From positions 1-37,355 of the forward strand of contig NW_026570583.1 of NCBI RefSeq assembly GCF_019649055.1: a stretch of DNA of 37,355 nucleotides, written 5' to 3'. Below the pieces are notes generated by a model. It worked only from the letters and a program-made list of their open reading frames with translations, had not been told where the DNA came from and searched no databases. This DNA is from Paramacrobiotus metropolitanus (taxonomy: Eukaryota; Tardigrada; Eutardigrada; Parachela; Macrobiotidae). Made by a program: the position numbers and the translations under genes. Each line of letters starts with the position of its first letter. The first letter of the stretch is position 1. Of this stretch, positions 1 through 11,524 are shown in pieces.

Positions 1-1221
1 TAGATCGACAATTCAGTGAATTCACAGTTTCGGTGAAAACACTTCTTTACACCGCCAACCGGTTTATTAAATTGTTAGTGTTATGAATATATAATATAGA
101 TATGCAGCAATAGATACACTGCACGAAGCCGCTCTTAATCGTGCTCTCTCGTCGTTTTGATTACGTATTTACAAATTACAGATACAATATTTGCGACAGT
201 GTTCATTATTTACATTACTAATATTGTGCATTCCATTACAATATTCTGCATTACATTTAACAAATACAATATAGTATTACTTTTAGAAGTACAAGTACAT
301 ATTTAGACGAGGATATACGAAATTTTCTTTGTAACTTTTTACCAATTCCGTGGCCTTCAACGGCGCTGATGTAATCAGTGGCTATGGCTAATCAGTAATC
401 ACGTACATAACTGGTAAATCTACTGTTACAAATGCATTTCATAAATTAAGTACTTATTAAATTGTATTGTGCGATTTATACTGACCATGATAGTTAATAA
501 GTTTACGGAAGTACGTACTTAACACGCGTACGAGGTACAATTTAATACAGTACTGTACAGTAGGTTTAAAATGGACACAAGTACGACTCATACAATAATT
601 TATACTGTACTTATACGAGAACGATAATAATAATCAGTAGCCAGTTGAGAGTTCGCAACGGTTTTCTCCAGTCCAGCGAGACTGCATTTTTATAATGATA
701 TTGTACGAGCCAGTGACCACGAGAAGCCAGTACGTACGTACAAGACTCAACCCACGGGCACGGTGCCAAATACCAATCAACAAGGCAAGATGAGGCTGTG
801 GCGGTTTACGTATATCTGGCACTTCCAAGTTCCAGTACAGCAAAGCAAACCGCTGAAACCAGACATGTGCATTCCTGAAGCTTTGTGACATTTGTCAGTT
901 GCATTTGCCATCAAAATCCGTATTCTGGTTTGTTAACCGTTGACGATTTTCTTGACTGTTCTGATTCCTTATTTCTTTTATAACCTCAACGGTAATAATT
1001 ATTGTCATCGGAGATTTATTTATGGTGAGTATTCAATGCAGAATATTGAATCTCGAGGGAGGAAGACTGGAGAGTGATACAGTACAACTACGAAGAACCG
1101 AGAACGTTCCAGTTAGTCAGGCGTAGAATGAGATCTGAGAAGCATCAGCACGATAACGGTTGCGGCGTTTGCCTTATCTGATATTGGTTCTGAATCCGTG
1201 ATCACTGATTACAGAATTACT
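1..1221. other. Intergenic, 5' flank of zinc-finger gene
   Basis: No convincing coding exon is visible. The stretch is AT-rich and unusually dense in GTAC, AGTAC and TACAGTAC words, for example around 500-560 and 700-760. The few open frames are short and show no family motif. It presumably contains the promoter and 5' untranslated region of the gene starting at 1222, but I see no clear TATA box or initiator. Confidence 0.6.
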
Positions 1222-4200
1222 ATGGCTCCGCGTTACATCCAGCTGTGCTCTCCCAGCCTGCTCGGCCAGACACCCCTCACCCTGTTGGCAGGCGGTGCAC
1301 ATTGCTACCAAGCCTGCCGTAACACGCTGCGTGCGCGGCTGCTTACGGATGATTTCCGTCTGGTCTTCCGCAGTAAGTACTGCTCTGGCTGATGACATTC
1401 TGCAGTTGGATGCACTCTGACCCGTTACAGCGATGATCGGCCAGAAGGAGCACAGTATCGAGTGCCAGTCGGATACGGACCTGCAGAATCTCCTGCACCA
1501 CGGACACAGTGATGAGGGCGGACGCGATATTCTGGAGCTGCATGTTGTGCGCTTGCCTCGGCGTGCGCACGGCTCCGCTACTGGCAACAACGCGGATGAC
1601 GCAACAGGTACGTGACTGATTTACCGATCGTGTTACACTGTGCGTGTTGTCATAGTTTCATTATGGCGTAGCGGAATATAGTTGTCCACATTAAAATCAT
1701 CGTAAATAACAGATAAAGCGTTTTTTGATTTGAGATTGAAGTGCTTGAAACCCTGTATGATCGATTTCATTCTAACAGTCATTGTTCTACAATTTTCTTA
1801 CTGATTTCAGTTTCGTTTATGATTTATCCATACGAATTTGTAAAAAATGGTTTCAGAACAGGGTATTAACAACACTGCGCTTTTTTTTGGTATACGTACG
1901 AGGCGGATAGTGTCACGATAGTATGCAGAAATCAAGAATGGAGTCTTCATAAATATGCACCGCACCTTTCTTGTGTGAAATTGTGAAAGTCCCTTTGCAT
2001 GTTTTTGAATTATTTTCAGGAAAATAATTTTTACAGTATCGCGAATAATGCTTAGCGATTTTGTTATTAACATGCAGTTATATATAATAACATGGATATC
2101 AATCGTAAGGTGAAGAATATCTATATTTTTATACCTATTTGCCAGTATATAGTATATACTATATACAATACCGCATTTCTCTTGCCTGGAATATATGTTG
2201 CGCGTTTTCGATATTTGCTGAGCAAGTGCACCACCACACGCACCTGTGTTTTCTAACGACACTGGCAAGAATATAATGCTGCTCTTATTTGCGTGTGAGT
2301 GTGATGTTTTGATTGCAGCGTTGTCGGTGCAGATCACCGTCGGCCATATGTGGAACGCCGTAAAGTTGATGCTGCCCAAGGAGAACGAGGTTCCCGTGCT
2401 GCGCGGCATGATTGACCAGATGACGAATCGTATCGCTAGCCGCACCGCGGAACGCTCACCTTCGCCACATCCGGGAATGCTGTGCCGCGGAGTCCGATGG
2501 ACTGCAACATGTGCTGGACACGCCCGGAAGCAACGGCGGTAATGCTTAAAAAAACTAGCGAATTAATTCAGACAGTACATTTCAGTGATTATAATGAGAA
2601 TAAATGCGGTAACAAATATTGGTGCAATGCCATTGATTATATAGATAATAGTTACAGTACTTACTTTACAAAAAAATCTTACGAGTACAGTACTAGTACA
2701 ATAATTATCATTACTGCGTCTTAATGGCTGGTGTTAAATCTACAGATATGTTTCACATTTACACGAATTTTTTAACAATCGTATCAGTATAGAATAATCA
2801 GTACATGAATTTACGGGCATTTTTATTATACTCCTATACTATTTGGAGTGGTATTAACATGCTTAAAAAAATGCAGACATGATTCTGTACATGGAAGCAG
2901 GTATTCACTTGTTAGTACGAGTATAATAAGAAATGCGGCATAGCTATAAGATCATTTTGCGTACGAGTAGGAATTAATCGCGGACGGGTTGATGGATTTC
3001 ACAGCATAGTGGCATCTCATCGAGCGAGCGACACCGTCGAGAATTACGGTTCGCGTGGCTCCATCCATGGTAACTTGGAGCCGGCGCTGAATCAACGTAA
3101 GATCTGAATCAACACTGAATCAGCGTCCTGGCGTTTATTGCCGCATGTATAATAATTTTTATGATTTTCAGCTATAAATAAATTTCATAATTAGAGCTAT
3201 ATAAGTGAATGATTTCATAGTATTTATTACCTTTTAGCATTACAGTGTAACATTAAAGTTGCTCTTGTGATGTTTCAGGGCCGTTGGTGCAGGATCTGCG
3301 TAAGGCTCCTAAACGCGTGCATTTCGCCGAGCTCATGGGAGCGCGGTCGTCGGTGGTGGCCTCGGCGGATCGTCGTAAGCAAGCCAAGCAGGGATCGTCC
3401 ACAAAGCAGCGCAGTAGCACGCTGCCCTCGTCCAGCCAGCCCCTGATGGTCATGACCATGCCACCGCCGCTGGTGCAGCCGGGCGCCGGGAACCGATCGT
3501 GGAGCGAGTATCGGCCAGCAACAAATTCCTGGGCTACAAATGCCCCATGTGTCCGCAGCGGAAGGCGATCAAGCGGAAATGACGATGCATATGGCGTTCC
3601 ACGGCAGTGCTGGTCCTCTTTCATGCCCGCGCTGTAATTTCGCCACCGACAACCGGAAGCGTTTCAATCACCACCTTAAAGTGCACCAGCAGGAGGAGGC
3701 CGAGCAGGAGGCGGCGGCGGCGGCGGCGGCGGCGTGGGGTGGTGCTGATGCGGCCATGCGGAATCCGTCTGTGAAAGGTGGTGAGTGGCTGACTAATTGT
3801 TGAACTTGAAACGTTAACAATTCGCTAAAAAATTAAACAATACTAAACCATTGTACGTATAATTGACCAACGTTTAATTTAATAAATTCAGCATTTGGTT
3901 TGGATTTTCTGGCATTGAATAAAATTGTTGAATTCATTTAGGATTCAGTAAAATTTTAAATTTTCATAAAAATTTAAAATATAATTGATATATTTGGGTT
4001 TTTCCACAGGACTGTATGATTAATGATTTATCCGCAATTCCAACGATAACGTTTGACAAAATTCATTTACCGGTGCTTATTTGCGGCAAAAATTCAATTG
4101 GGCTTTTTTTATCTTTTTGAATTAAGTGATGAAAGTGAGGGAGGTATGTACCTGTCTATACGCCCTTATTACCCCCTTAGTTCGATATGTTCAGCGTTTT

Positions 4201-4369
4201 TTTTATCAGTAAAATTTATAATTGTTTGCGCTAAAGTGTCGCTTATTAATGAGTTTTTTCGACAGGCGAATCGCCATCAGATGCGAGCGAGGAATCAGCC
4301 CCGTCGGATCGGCCCTTTAGCGGGCAACTGCTGATGCCGCGCAAGCGTGTCGCTTCCAGTGAGCGCTAG
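1222..4369 (+). CDS. C2H2 zinc-finger protein, five exons, frame-broken
   Basis: Exons as I read them: 1222-1372, 1431-1607, 2319-2538, 3279-3780 and 4266-4369 (stop TAG 4367-4369). Donors are GTAAGT, GTACGT, GTAATG and GTGAGT, and acceptors end in CAG. All four introns are phase 1, which strongly supports the model. Exon 4 encodes two C2H2 fingers near the C-terminus, each C-x2-C-x12-H-x3-H: the first begins GYKCPMC and ends HMAFH, the second runs from CPRC to HLKVH. The linker between them is not the usual TGEKP. A Glu/Ala-rich tract from a GCG repeat (3711-3734) and a Ser-rich tail ending RKRVASSER follow. The frame changes three times: once in exon 3 (about 2425-2500), once in exon 4 near the G/C-rich run at 3480-3495, and once inside finger 1 at the A-run at 3575-3580. 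The gene is therefore either a recent pseudogene or carries assembly indels. By class it is a nuclear DNA-binding regulator; the two-finger pair alone does not assign a named family. The first exon is the least certain. Confidence 0.66.
3711..3734 (+). repeat. GCG trinucleotide repeat coding for poly-alanine
   Basis: An uninterrupted run of GCG/GGC triplets directly after the second zinc finger is read as poly-Ala following a Glu/Gln-rich stretch. Such tracts are common in transcription factors and prone to length change. Confidence 0.85.
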
Positions 4370-5653
4370 ACGGAGACACTCTTCCGGGGGAAGTGTAACC
4401 AGCGTACTGCCTTGGATGACTGTGGAATGGTGACACGACAGATGGATAACTCGACAGTTTAGTATTTCGTTGGACAATGAACCCAGTGGTGGATACTCGA
4501 TGAAAATATAATCGACTGGACTGCCTTTTGTTTTGATACAATTACTGAGTATTTACGATTGGGCTGGCGGTTGTGTACAGGCCGCGATCTCAAACGCGAT
4601 CTGCCTGACGTGATGTTGATAATTAATTGCGCGTCATTTTGTTGTTATTTTGATCACTCAATTCCGAAGATTTTTAGTACAGGTTTTATGAAAGCGTATT
4701 TCGTTGGTTGCACTGATCTTCATAATTTGACCAATGCCGCGCAATTTCTTTTTGATGGTTCATTTTTTTGTTGACTCTTCTACTTTGTTAACTGTTTTTA
4801 TGGATGCGTGCAAACGATTGGAGTTTGCTTCTTTTTACTGTTATGTAACTTTGGTTTGAATTTTATTAAAAAAAGGATTTCTTGGGTGCATTAGTCGTCG
4901 GGCTCGATAAAATTGTACTATTCCGCATTCAAAAAAATTGTACAACTATAGTGTACAGCGCAAAATGCAGACTACGAAAATACACACATAGAAACAGAAA
5001 TTTATAGGAAATAAGCTTGAAAAAATTTTTGGAAAAAAATTCTAGAAATTATTTTTATTGAAAATCTGGAAGAAATAATTTTTCAGTATACGAAACGTAC
5101 CAGAATTAACCATTTTCTGTATGAAAGGCTCAAGGATGGATATTACAGAAAGATACAATACAGATAAACTGGCGGTTTATTAAAGGCGGAATTTTGAAAC
5201 AATTATCTTTACAATATTTTTGATGCCGGTATTTCATGCACTTTGTACAACGATATACCGCCACTTGTAAATTGTCGATCGATCAACTTGATAGTGTGCG
5301 AAGTTAAAGCAACATCACTGCATCTGCAGCGCGGATCAGCAGACGAGCCGAGTAACGGTGAAGCGTGAATCACGATCCTCACTGACTCACTGTGCAGCAA
5401 TATGCCGCCCCGCCGTCGTGTTCAAACCTGACTAATCCTAAATACAGCTGATCGCAGTGTTCGATATGGAGCAGGTTGGGCATTCAGCACACATGTTTCT
5501 GGAACGGAATTTTTTAAACATTTCACTGATTTTTGTTACTCAGCGAAGGACTGAAAGCCTAACCATCCAGCCGGAATATCTGTTGTCGGTAACTTTTATT
5601 ATCCTGCGCAGATTTGAATTTCGTAGCATCGCAGTCCTGTGGTCATCCTGAAA
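4370..5653. other. Intergenic, 3' flank of zinc-finger gene
   Basis: This probably includes the 3' untranslated region of the zinc-finger gene, with ATTAAA-like words near 4865, and the promoter of the next gene. Open frames are short and without motifs. Poly-A and poly-T runs are frequent between 4860 and 5090. Confidence 0.5.
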
Positions 5654-6772
5654 ATGACATCATCCACAAAACAGTACGTTAACCGGCTGGATAGCAGGAT
5701 CCTCTTCGCCAACTATGCCTTCATCCTGGGCATCCTGCAGATTACGATGGGGACGGCACTTCTTGCGATAGACCTAACAGGTACAGAAACTGCTGAGTAC
5801 ATAAACCGAGCCGTTTTCGAGAACTAACCGAATAAAGCAGTCGCAAAGTACGGCTGTGTTTTCTGGAGTTTTTTCGTTTTTTTATCAGATCCAGATGGCA
5901 TAAGTAAACATTTTTGTTGCAACTGTTATTGCTACTATTAATATTATGATATAAGATTACGGAATTCAGTACACACTCGTATACTGTATGTCGTATACTA
6001 GAATTTACATCGAATTACATATTCCATTCAAGACGTTTTTGATGAACGACAGTTCGACTTTATAACAGCAATTTTTTTCCTGTAAAACAATATATCTTCG
6101 TAAATAATTTGAGTCAAATAATATGCTTGTTTAATTGAGTTCGATCTTCGTAATAATAGTATGTATGTCGGTAATTACAACGTCGCGTGAGCAAACATGA
6201 AATTTTCCTCCCTGACTTATTTTGGAGACCCAGTGATTTTCAGTTATGCAAGATAGCGTATGACGAATGTCTGTTTTAAATATAACTGATTTATAGCAAT
6301 TTGACTTTGCCGGGTGACCTATTTAACATATATATCTCACTGTTAAGGTGCTCTAGGTTTCTTCAAAGTGCGCCGTGACGAGAAGCTAATCACGTATGAC
6401 ATCGCGTTCGGTGTGGTGTTCGACGTCTTCTTTATCATCTGCGGCACCTTCGGGATCCTGTTGGCCCGCCCCTGCCGCAACGGCGAGACCGCTCCCTCGC
6501 GCCGCAGCACCCTCACGCGCTCGGCGGTGATCAACGCGCTGGCCGCGGCCGGGCACGTCTTCTTCCTGGCGCTGAACATCTACATCGTCATCATGTCCTG
6601 CCAGCATGAACTGTACGTCAAGGTGCTGGTACAGGGGTGTGTCCTGCTGGCGCTGCACGTCATCGCGCTGCTCATCACCGGGTTACAGCTGACCATCATC
6701 GGCATGAATCTGCGCAATGTCGGCGCGGTCATTCTGGTCAGGAGCGCCGAGACACCGGCCGTCTCCGCGTGA
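5654..6772 (+). CDS. Four-helix membrane protein (copy 1), unknown function
   Basis: Two exons, 5654-5780 and 6348-6772, are joined by a phase-1 intron (donor GTACAG, acceptor TTAAG). A second acceptor nine bases downstream (exon start 6357) keeps the frame and would delete three residues. The 183-residue product has four hydrophobic segments at about residues 19-41, 60-82, 103-126 and 136-160, with short charged loops and no signal peptide. The Arg-rich loop between helices 2 and 3 suggests that loop is cytoplasmic, with both ends inside. Size and layout resemble small tetraspan proteins (MS4A-like or MARVEL-like), but I see no diagnostic motif, so the family stays open. The second exon is clearly more GC-rich than its surroundings, as expected for real coding sequence. 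The ATG at 5654 is chosen because it starts a hydrophilic N-terminus; an in-frame GTG lies upstream at 5639. Confidence 0.8.
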
Positions 6773-6856
6773 CCTTTTCTTCGCTGATACCCTGAAGTGA
6801 CCTTTTCCTTACCGTCTGACCGCAGCGGTTCACCCGCGTCGTGGCCTATGATAATA

Positions 6857-6862
6857 ATTAAA
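6857..6862 (+). promoter_or_regulatory. Candidate poly(A) signal ATTAAA
   Basis: ATTAAA lies 85 bases after the stop codon of the four-helix protein gene at 5654-6772. Position and motif fit a cleavage signal. Confidence 0.4.
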
Positions 6863-7644
6863 CTCAAAAAGTGCAACTTACGTTTCTTTACTGTTTCTCA
6901 ATTTTGATCTGTTTTTTATAATGTCTTATATATAAACCAAAATTAAAAACGTAAGCAGTAACTTGCCAGCCAATGAATGTGTAAAAATACTGTGCATTTC
7001 ATTTCGCGTCCTGGTTAAGGAAATTAATCTGGAATTTTTATTTTTACTGTTTAAATTTTGTATAATCATATGGGTGGTTTTCTTTGAACTTTGGGTGTGC
7101 TTCTTATGAGAAAAATAAGGCGTTCTGATTATAATAACGCTCGTTGTGGTTCGGTATAAATGGTAATTACTGTACATTGTAGGTACCTGTCCCCTTGGTA
7201 AATGGTAATTTTGATCGGCCCAATTGATAGACACGGATCTGATACGGTAATGAAAATTATACATACTTCATTACTGTTTCGGCGCACTGCTGCGGCGGGT
7301 GCCGGTTGTTGTTGAACAAGATCATAGACCGGATACCGCATATCATTAGACGTATCGGTAATATCAGCAATTTGCACCTAACACACTCGTGGCCATGGAT
7401 AGTTTATTGCTGAAGTGTTCAAAAACTAGTCCGACCAGTTGCGTACAGATATATCGGTAATATACGCCGGAACAGTGTACACGCGAGAAAAGCCTGTGGC
7501 GTGAAGGGTGAAAAGAGTAATAGAGCTTCTGCTTGCAAAAACATTGTTAGGCCTGCTGCGGGTATAACAGAAGTTTCCACAATGGAAATCAATTTCTCTA
7601 TCACACGTGCGATCAACTCTCGATGACAGTTTCTCATCGTAATT
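6863..7644. other. Intergenic between the two four-helix genes
   Basis: I see no exon. The open frames on both strands here lack family features and differ in base composition from the flanking coding exons. The promoter of the gene at 7645 should lie here. Confidence 0.5.
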
Positions 7645-8864
7645 ATGCTGGAGTTCCCTAGTGACAAACTTCCCATGGAACCGTATAATTACCGGCTGGT
7701 GTGTGGACAAGGCATCGTGCAACTGGTCATCGGATTGATATTTTCTGCCTATTATACAACAGGTACATCGCTAATGTGCATCTCCAGAAAACCCTAATTA
7801 CGATTGTCAAAAAACGATACTGATTTATGATGTCGTAATTAAGTGCTATACGTCTGGATTTTTTAAAATTTTTGCCTGGAATACAATTAACGAAAAACAT
7901 GTTTGCTCACGGGTTGATTTTTAACGGGAATGAACACCTCCGTCAGATTTTATACAAGCAATCCTTCGCATTTAACTGGAAAAATGTACAACTAAATTAA
8001 ATTAAAGTCGAATTACTGAATAGAAAACTGTTTTTGATTTTTAGCATTGCCAGCGTGAGATATTTTTATTTTATGTATTCATGTACATGGCTCAATCATT
8101 GTTTCGTTTATTTATAAAGAGTAACTGATCAAAATAAGTTGTAAACGCAACGTAAAAGCGCCATCGATAATATCATTTTAATAAAAATATCACCAATACT
8201 ACCACTAAAAGTTTTACTTCGCAAAAAGTTTCTGTGTAGATAGCTAAATTAATTAGGGATAATTCATTTTTGCCCTGGTTAAAGTTGCCCATTAAAAGCG
8301 TTAAAGTTAGTACTCGTACAAGAAAGCAAGCAATTTAGCACTATAAGTAAGTACTAAAAAGTAGTATTTTGTCAAATATTTGTTTTTATAATATTAATTA
8401 TTCCCTGAATCTTGTTCACAGCTCTAATAAAATTCGTGACCACATTTCGTCACTGGCACATTCACAAACTCATTTCCCTCATCACCGGCATCTTACTGAT
8501 CACCTGTGGAATCTGCGGGATTATCGCCGGACGGCGTTTCCACACCGGAAAGAATCTATCCCGCCGCTTATATACTCTGCTATCGGCGTTTATCCTCAGT
8601 CTCATCCTGACCGGCGTGGCACTGTACTTCATTGTCCTCGCGGCGGCCACCACGATTCGCCGGGACACCCACTACGGTGCTGACCACTCGTGGTATTTAG
8701 CCAAAGATATCGCCATCCTGTCACTGGACATCGTCGCCTGTATTGTCTCCCTGGCACAGGCCATCGTGTGCAAAATCAGCTGGAGACGGCTAAAGGCTCT
8801 GCGGGCACGCGATTCCGATGGACAGGAATATTTGGCTGTTAATCAACACATGCACAGTGTTTGA
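7645..8864 (+). CDS. Four-helix membrane protein (copy 2), unknown function
   Basis: Exons 7645-7762 and 8422-8864 are joined by a phase-1 intron (donor GTACAT, acceptor TTCACAG). ATG 7645 is the first in frame after a TGA at 7624; a second in-frame ATG at 7675 is an alternative start. The 186-residue product has hydrophobic segments at about residues 19-38, 56-76, 91-114 and 136-158, basic loops and a hydrophilic tail. The helix layout, total length and the position and phase of its single intron (directly after helix 1) match the gene at 5654-6772, although identity is low, so the two look like an old tandem duplication. The longest extra-membrane stretch is about 20 residues between helices 3 and 4. 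Function cannot be read from sequence; a plasma-membrane or endomembrane tetraspan is the only safe statement. Confidence 0.8.
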
Positions 8865-9060
8865 CATGTAATAATATGCACAAATGACGTTTTTATGAAC
8901 CCGCTGTCCGGTGACATTACAACCCATCTTTATGTCTGCGCTTTTTCTATTTATTTGTACAAAAATTTATGCCCACAGGCCCAGCAACATCTTGAATGGT
9001 TTATTATAATTTTAACCATAATACGAAGTTCATTCTCCCTGTTATACAATATTTGTCAAT

Positions 9061-9066
9061 AATAAA
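9061..9066 (+). promoter_or_regulatory. Poly(A) signal AATAAA
   Basis: AATAAA occurs about 197 bases downstream of the stop of the four-helix gene at 7645-8864 in an AT-rich context, and probably ends that transcript. Confidence 0.55.
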
Positions 9067-11524
9067 AGAAGACTTTATTTGTAAAAGTAGCAACGAGAAA
9101 CGCATAGGCTTGGCTGTGTATAATGGTGGTGAAAAGTGGAAACGTCACCTTGCAGGCAACTGCTGCCATGTATGAACTTGATTTACTTGATGGGAAAATC
9201 ATTTCAGAAAGCGATCCGATGTTTCAAGTTGTTTCTTTTTGTGAGCGCCTCCAGGCTCCAGCTATGCCTTTAAGTTGCGGTAGTCTATAAACCACTAAAC
9301 TTTACTACCCTATTTTTTGCTAAATACTGTAATTACAGCATGTATTGTTTAATACTTCCCCTCGAACACTTTGTCGGATTCTGAATTTCCGGGTTTGTTT
9401 TCGCCTGGTCCTTGTTTTTTGGTCACGCGAGCAGACAGCGGTGCCGGTCAAGGTGGTATTTCAAGGGTGAGTGAACTTGAAGGGACAGAGAAGGATGAAA
9501 TGTACGGAGAAAAAGTATGATGGATTGTGTCGCAGTGAATGATCGATCGCTATTGGTGGGTTACACGAAAAAAATTACGAAAGTAAAGAAATCGAAAACT
9601 ACAAACATTTTGTCTGCATATCAGCTAGTAAGTTGTACCTGACACGCTAATGTGACTAGCATGGGACGTACAGAGTACAGCTTTTACCGCTGTAACCCAA
9701 AGTCCGCAAAATTTCGCAGTTTTTTCGTGCATGCGTTTATTGAATTTCCGTAGAAACTGACCTTTATGATCCATTCACGTTGACGTACCGAACAGTTTCA
9801 AAAAGTGTCACAGTGCCTTTAAAGGGATGAAAAGTCGAAGCCGAATACTTTCTATGAACGCCTTGACCAGCACATACTAAAAACTGACAAGACCGGAAGT
9901 ACGCAGATTCCGAATGCTGTTTTTCTTCGTTGCAAAGATTTTCGCCCAGTGGCATTTGTGGCTGCCAGGCTGCATATTTCTAAATTGTACTAGCTTTATC
10001 GTTTTGTATAAAGTACTGAAATATTTAGGCAACATCAGTCGAAATTTGGAGATGTCCGAGAAGGATGGTTTGGAATTTTGGATGAGTCGGCGAAAGTTGC
10101 GAATGATACTGTATAACTATTTTTATCTTTGTTCCTAATATATGATTATACATATTATAGGGTCAAGTAAACAGCACAACTAGCGGTTCGTTCAGTACAG
10201 TATGCTGTAAGTACGTATTGTCGGAATTGATCCAGTCTTCACAGTAATGTTTATTTAGGCAAAGTGTAGGTTATACTCGTAGCATCTTTTAATTAATGCT
10301 GTTCAAATTAGTGAGAATTGAGGATCCTTGCACACAGCCTTTTATTAGCTAAACCATCATGCCAAGACATCAAAGCTAGCGCTGTAATGGTGTAACCAAG
10401 TTTTACACTGCAGATAAGTTTTCAGGCGAACCCAAAGACTTAAATCAAGTGGATATACTTACAGGGGTTGAATTTTTCATGATTTTAACTAAGAAACACT
10501 TTAGAATGGTCAAGACTGAGTTTTGAGTCGATATCGCAGGATCTCCACATTCGCGAACGGTAAAAGCCAAAATAGTGGTAATCTTAATCTAATGGCTATC
10601 GTTCTATTACGACAAAACGTTGAGACTTTGAGGAAAAAATTATGACAGCATCGCCTCAGTAAAATAATTTTTTTCTTCAGATGAATAAATCAGATCAGGT
10701 ACAGTACTTGCAAGTTGCAACTTCACAAGTACAGAGTACTGTATGTTACTCATGCTGCAAACGCGTGTTACGCCGAAGCATGTGCGCAGCTTTGTCGTGC
10801 ATGGCAAATTGTTTACTACCCGGTAGTAATAGAGCAAAACTAAGACTCAGAATAGCAGTACAGATACAGTCTGAATTATAACATGTTCCGTGAAGCGGCT
10901 ATGAAGAGACCCCCGGCCCCCAAGGGGCCATTCATATTTCAGGAAGGGTAAAAAAAAATAAATTATTTAATTTTCGATATCCACGATAATGTGTTTTATT
11001 GCTGGAATTCCATTTTCAGGCAACAATACCAGTATAAAGTACTGCAGTTCCAATAAAAACCGTTGCCCCGAGACACTTCGAGAGAATATTTACGGAAAGT
11101 AGATCAGCATCGTCAGATAGACACTATGGGACGGCTATTGCTACTTTCAATGATAATGGCGTATTGCTACTGCCGCAGCTTGGTAAAATTACTGTATCTC
11201 AATTTTAGACCGCTGCAGTCCAGAGACCGTTTTAACAACGTGTCCTTGTGTTTCCGTCATGCATATTTTACGGCATGTTTAGAGAATGCAAACGATACGT
11301 AGACTGATTAGTGCAGACTGCCTGCAGTTATAAACTGATTCAATAACAGCATACGCTCATCATTATCCATTTTCGGATAGTTAAACAAATTAAAAAAGGC
11401 AAAGGAACAAAAGTCAGCTAAAACGATCAAAGAAAAGAGTAGTGCTGCTCGTACTGTGCATAGTAGCGAGGGCATTTATAGTGCCGCATCTATAGAAACG
11501 TTTCGTGTAAACGGAATTTAAGAG
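9067..11524. other. Long intergenic stretch, no supported gene
   Basis: About 2.4 kb lies between the convergent gene ends of the second four-helix gene and BTB copy A. A 55-codon open frame (ATG 9123, stop 9288-9290) looks amino-acid-like but has no motif and could be chance. A short GC-rich inverted repeat (GGCCCC, three bases, GGGGCC) sits near 10915-10930. No poly(A) signal for copy A is obvious at the position seen for copies B and C. Confidence 0.5.

Noticed and set aside
1174-1590. Long minus-strand open frame across the first zinc-finger exons
   Set aside because: It is the antisense shadow of two plus-strand exons that join in frame through a GTAAGT...CAG intron.
4010-4024. Alternative terminal exon of the zinc-finger gene after the acceptor TTTTTCCACAG
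   Set aside because: The acceptor looks good, but the exon would add only three residues before a stop. The exon at 4266 gives a longer, protein-like tail and a GT-AG intron in the same phase. It remains possible as an isoform.
9123-9290. 55-codon open frame starting MVVKSGNVTLQ
   Set aside because: No motif, splice partner or promoter feature; this length is expected by chance in 2.4 kb of intergenic DNA.
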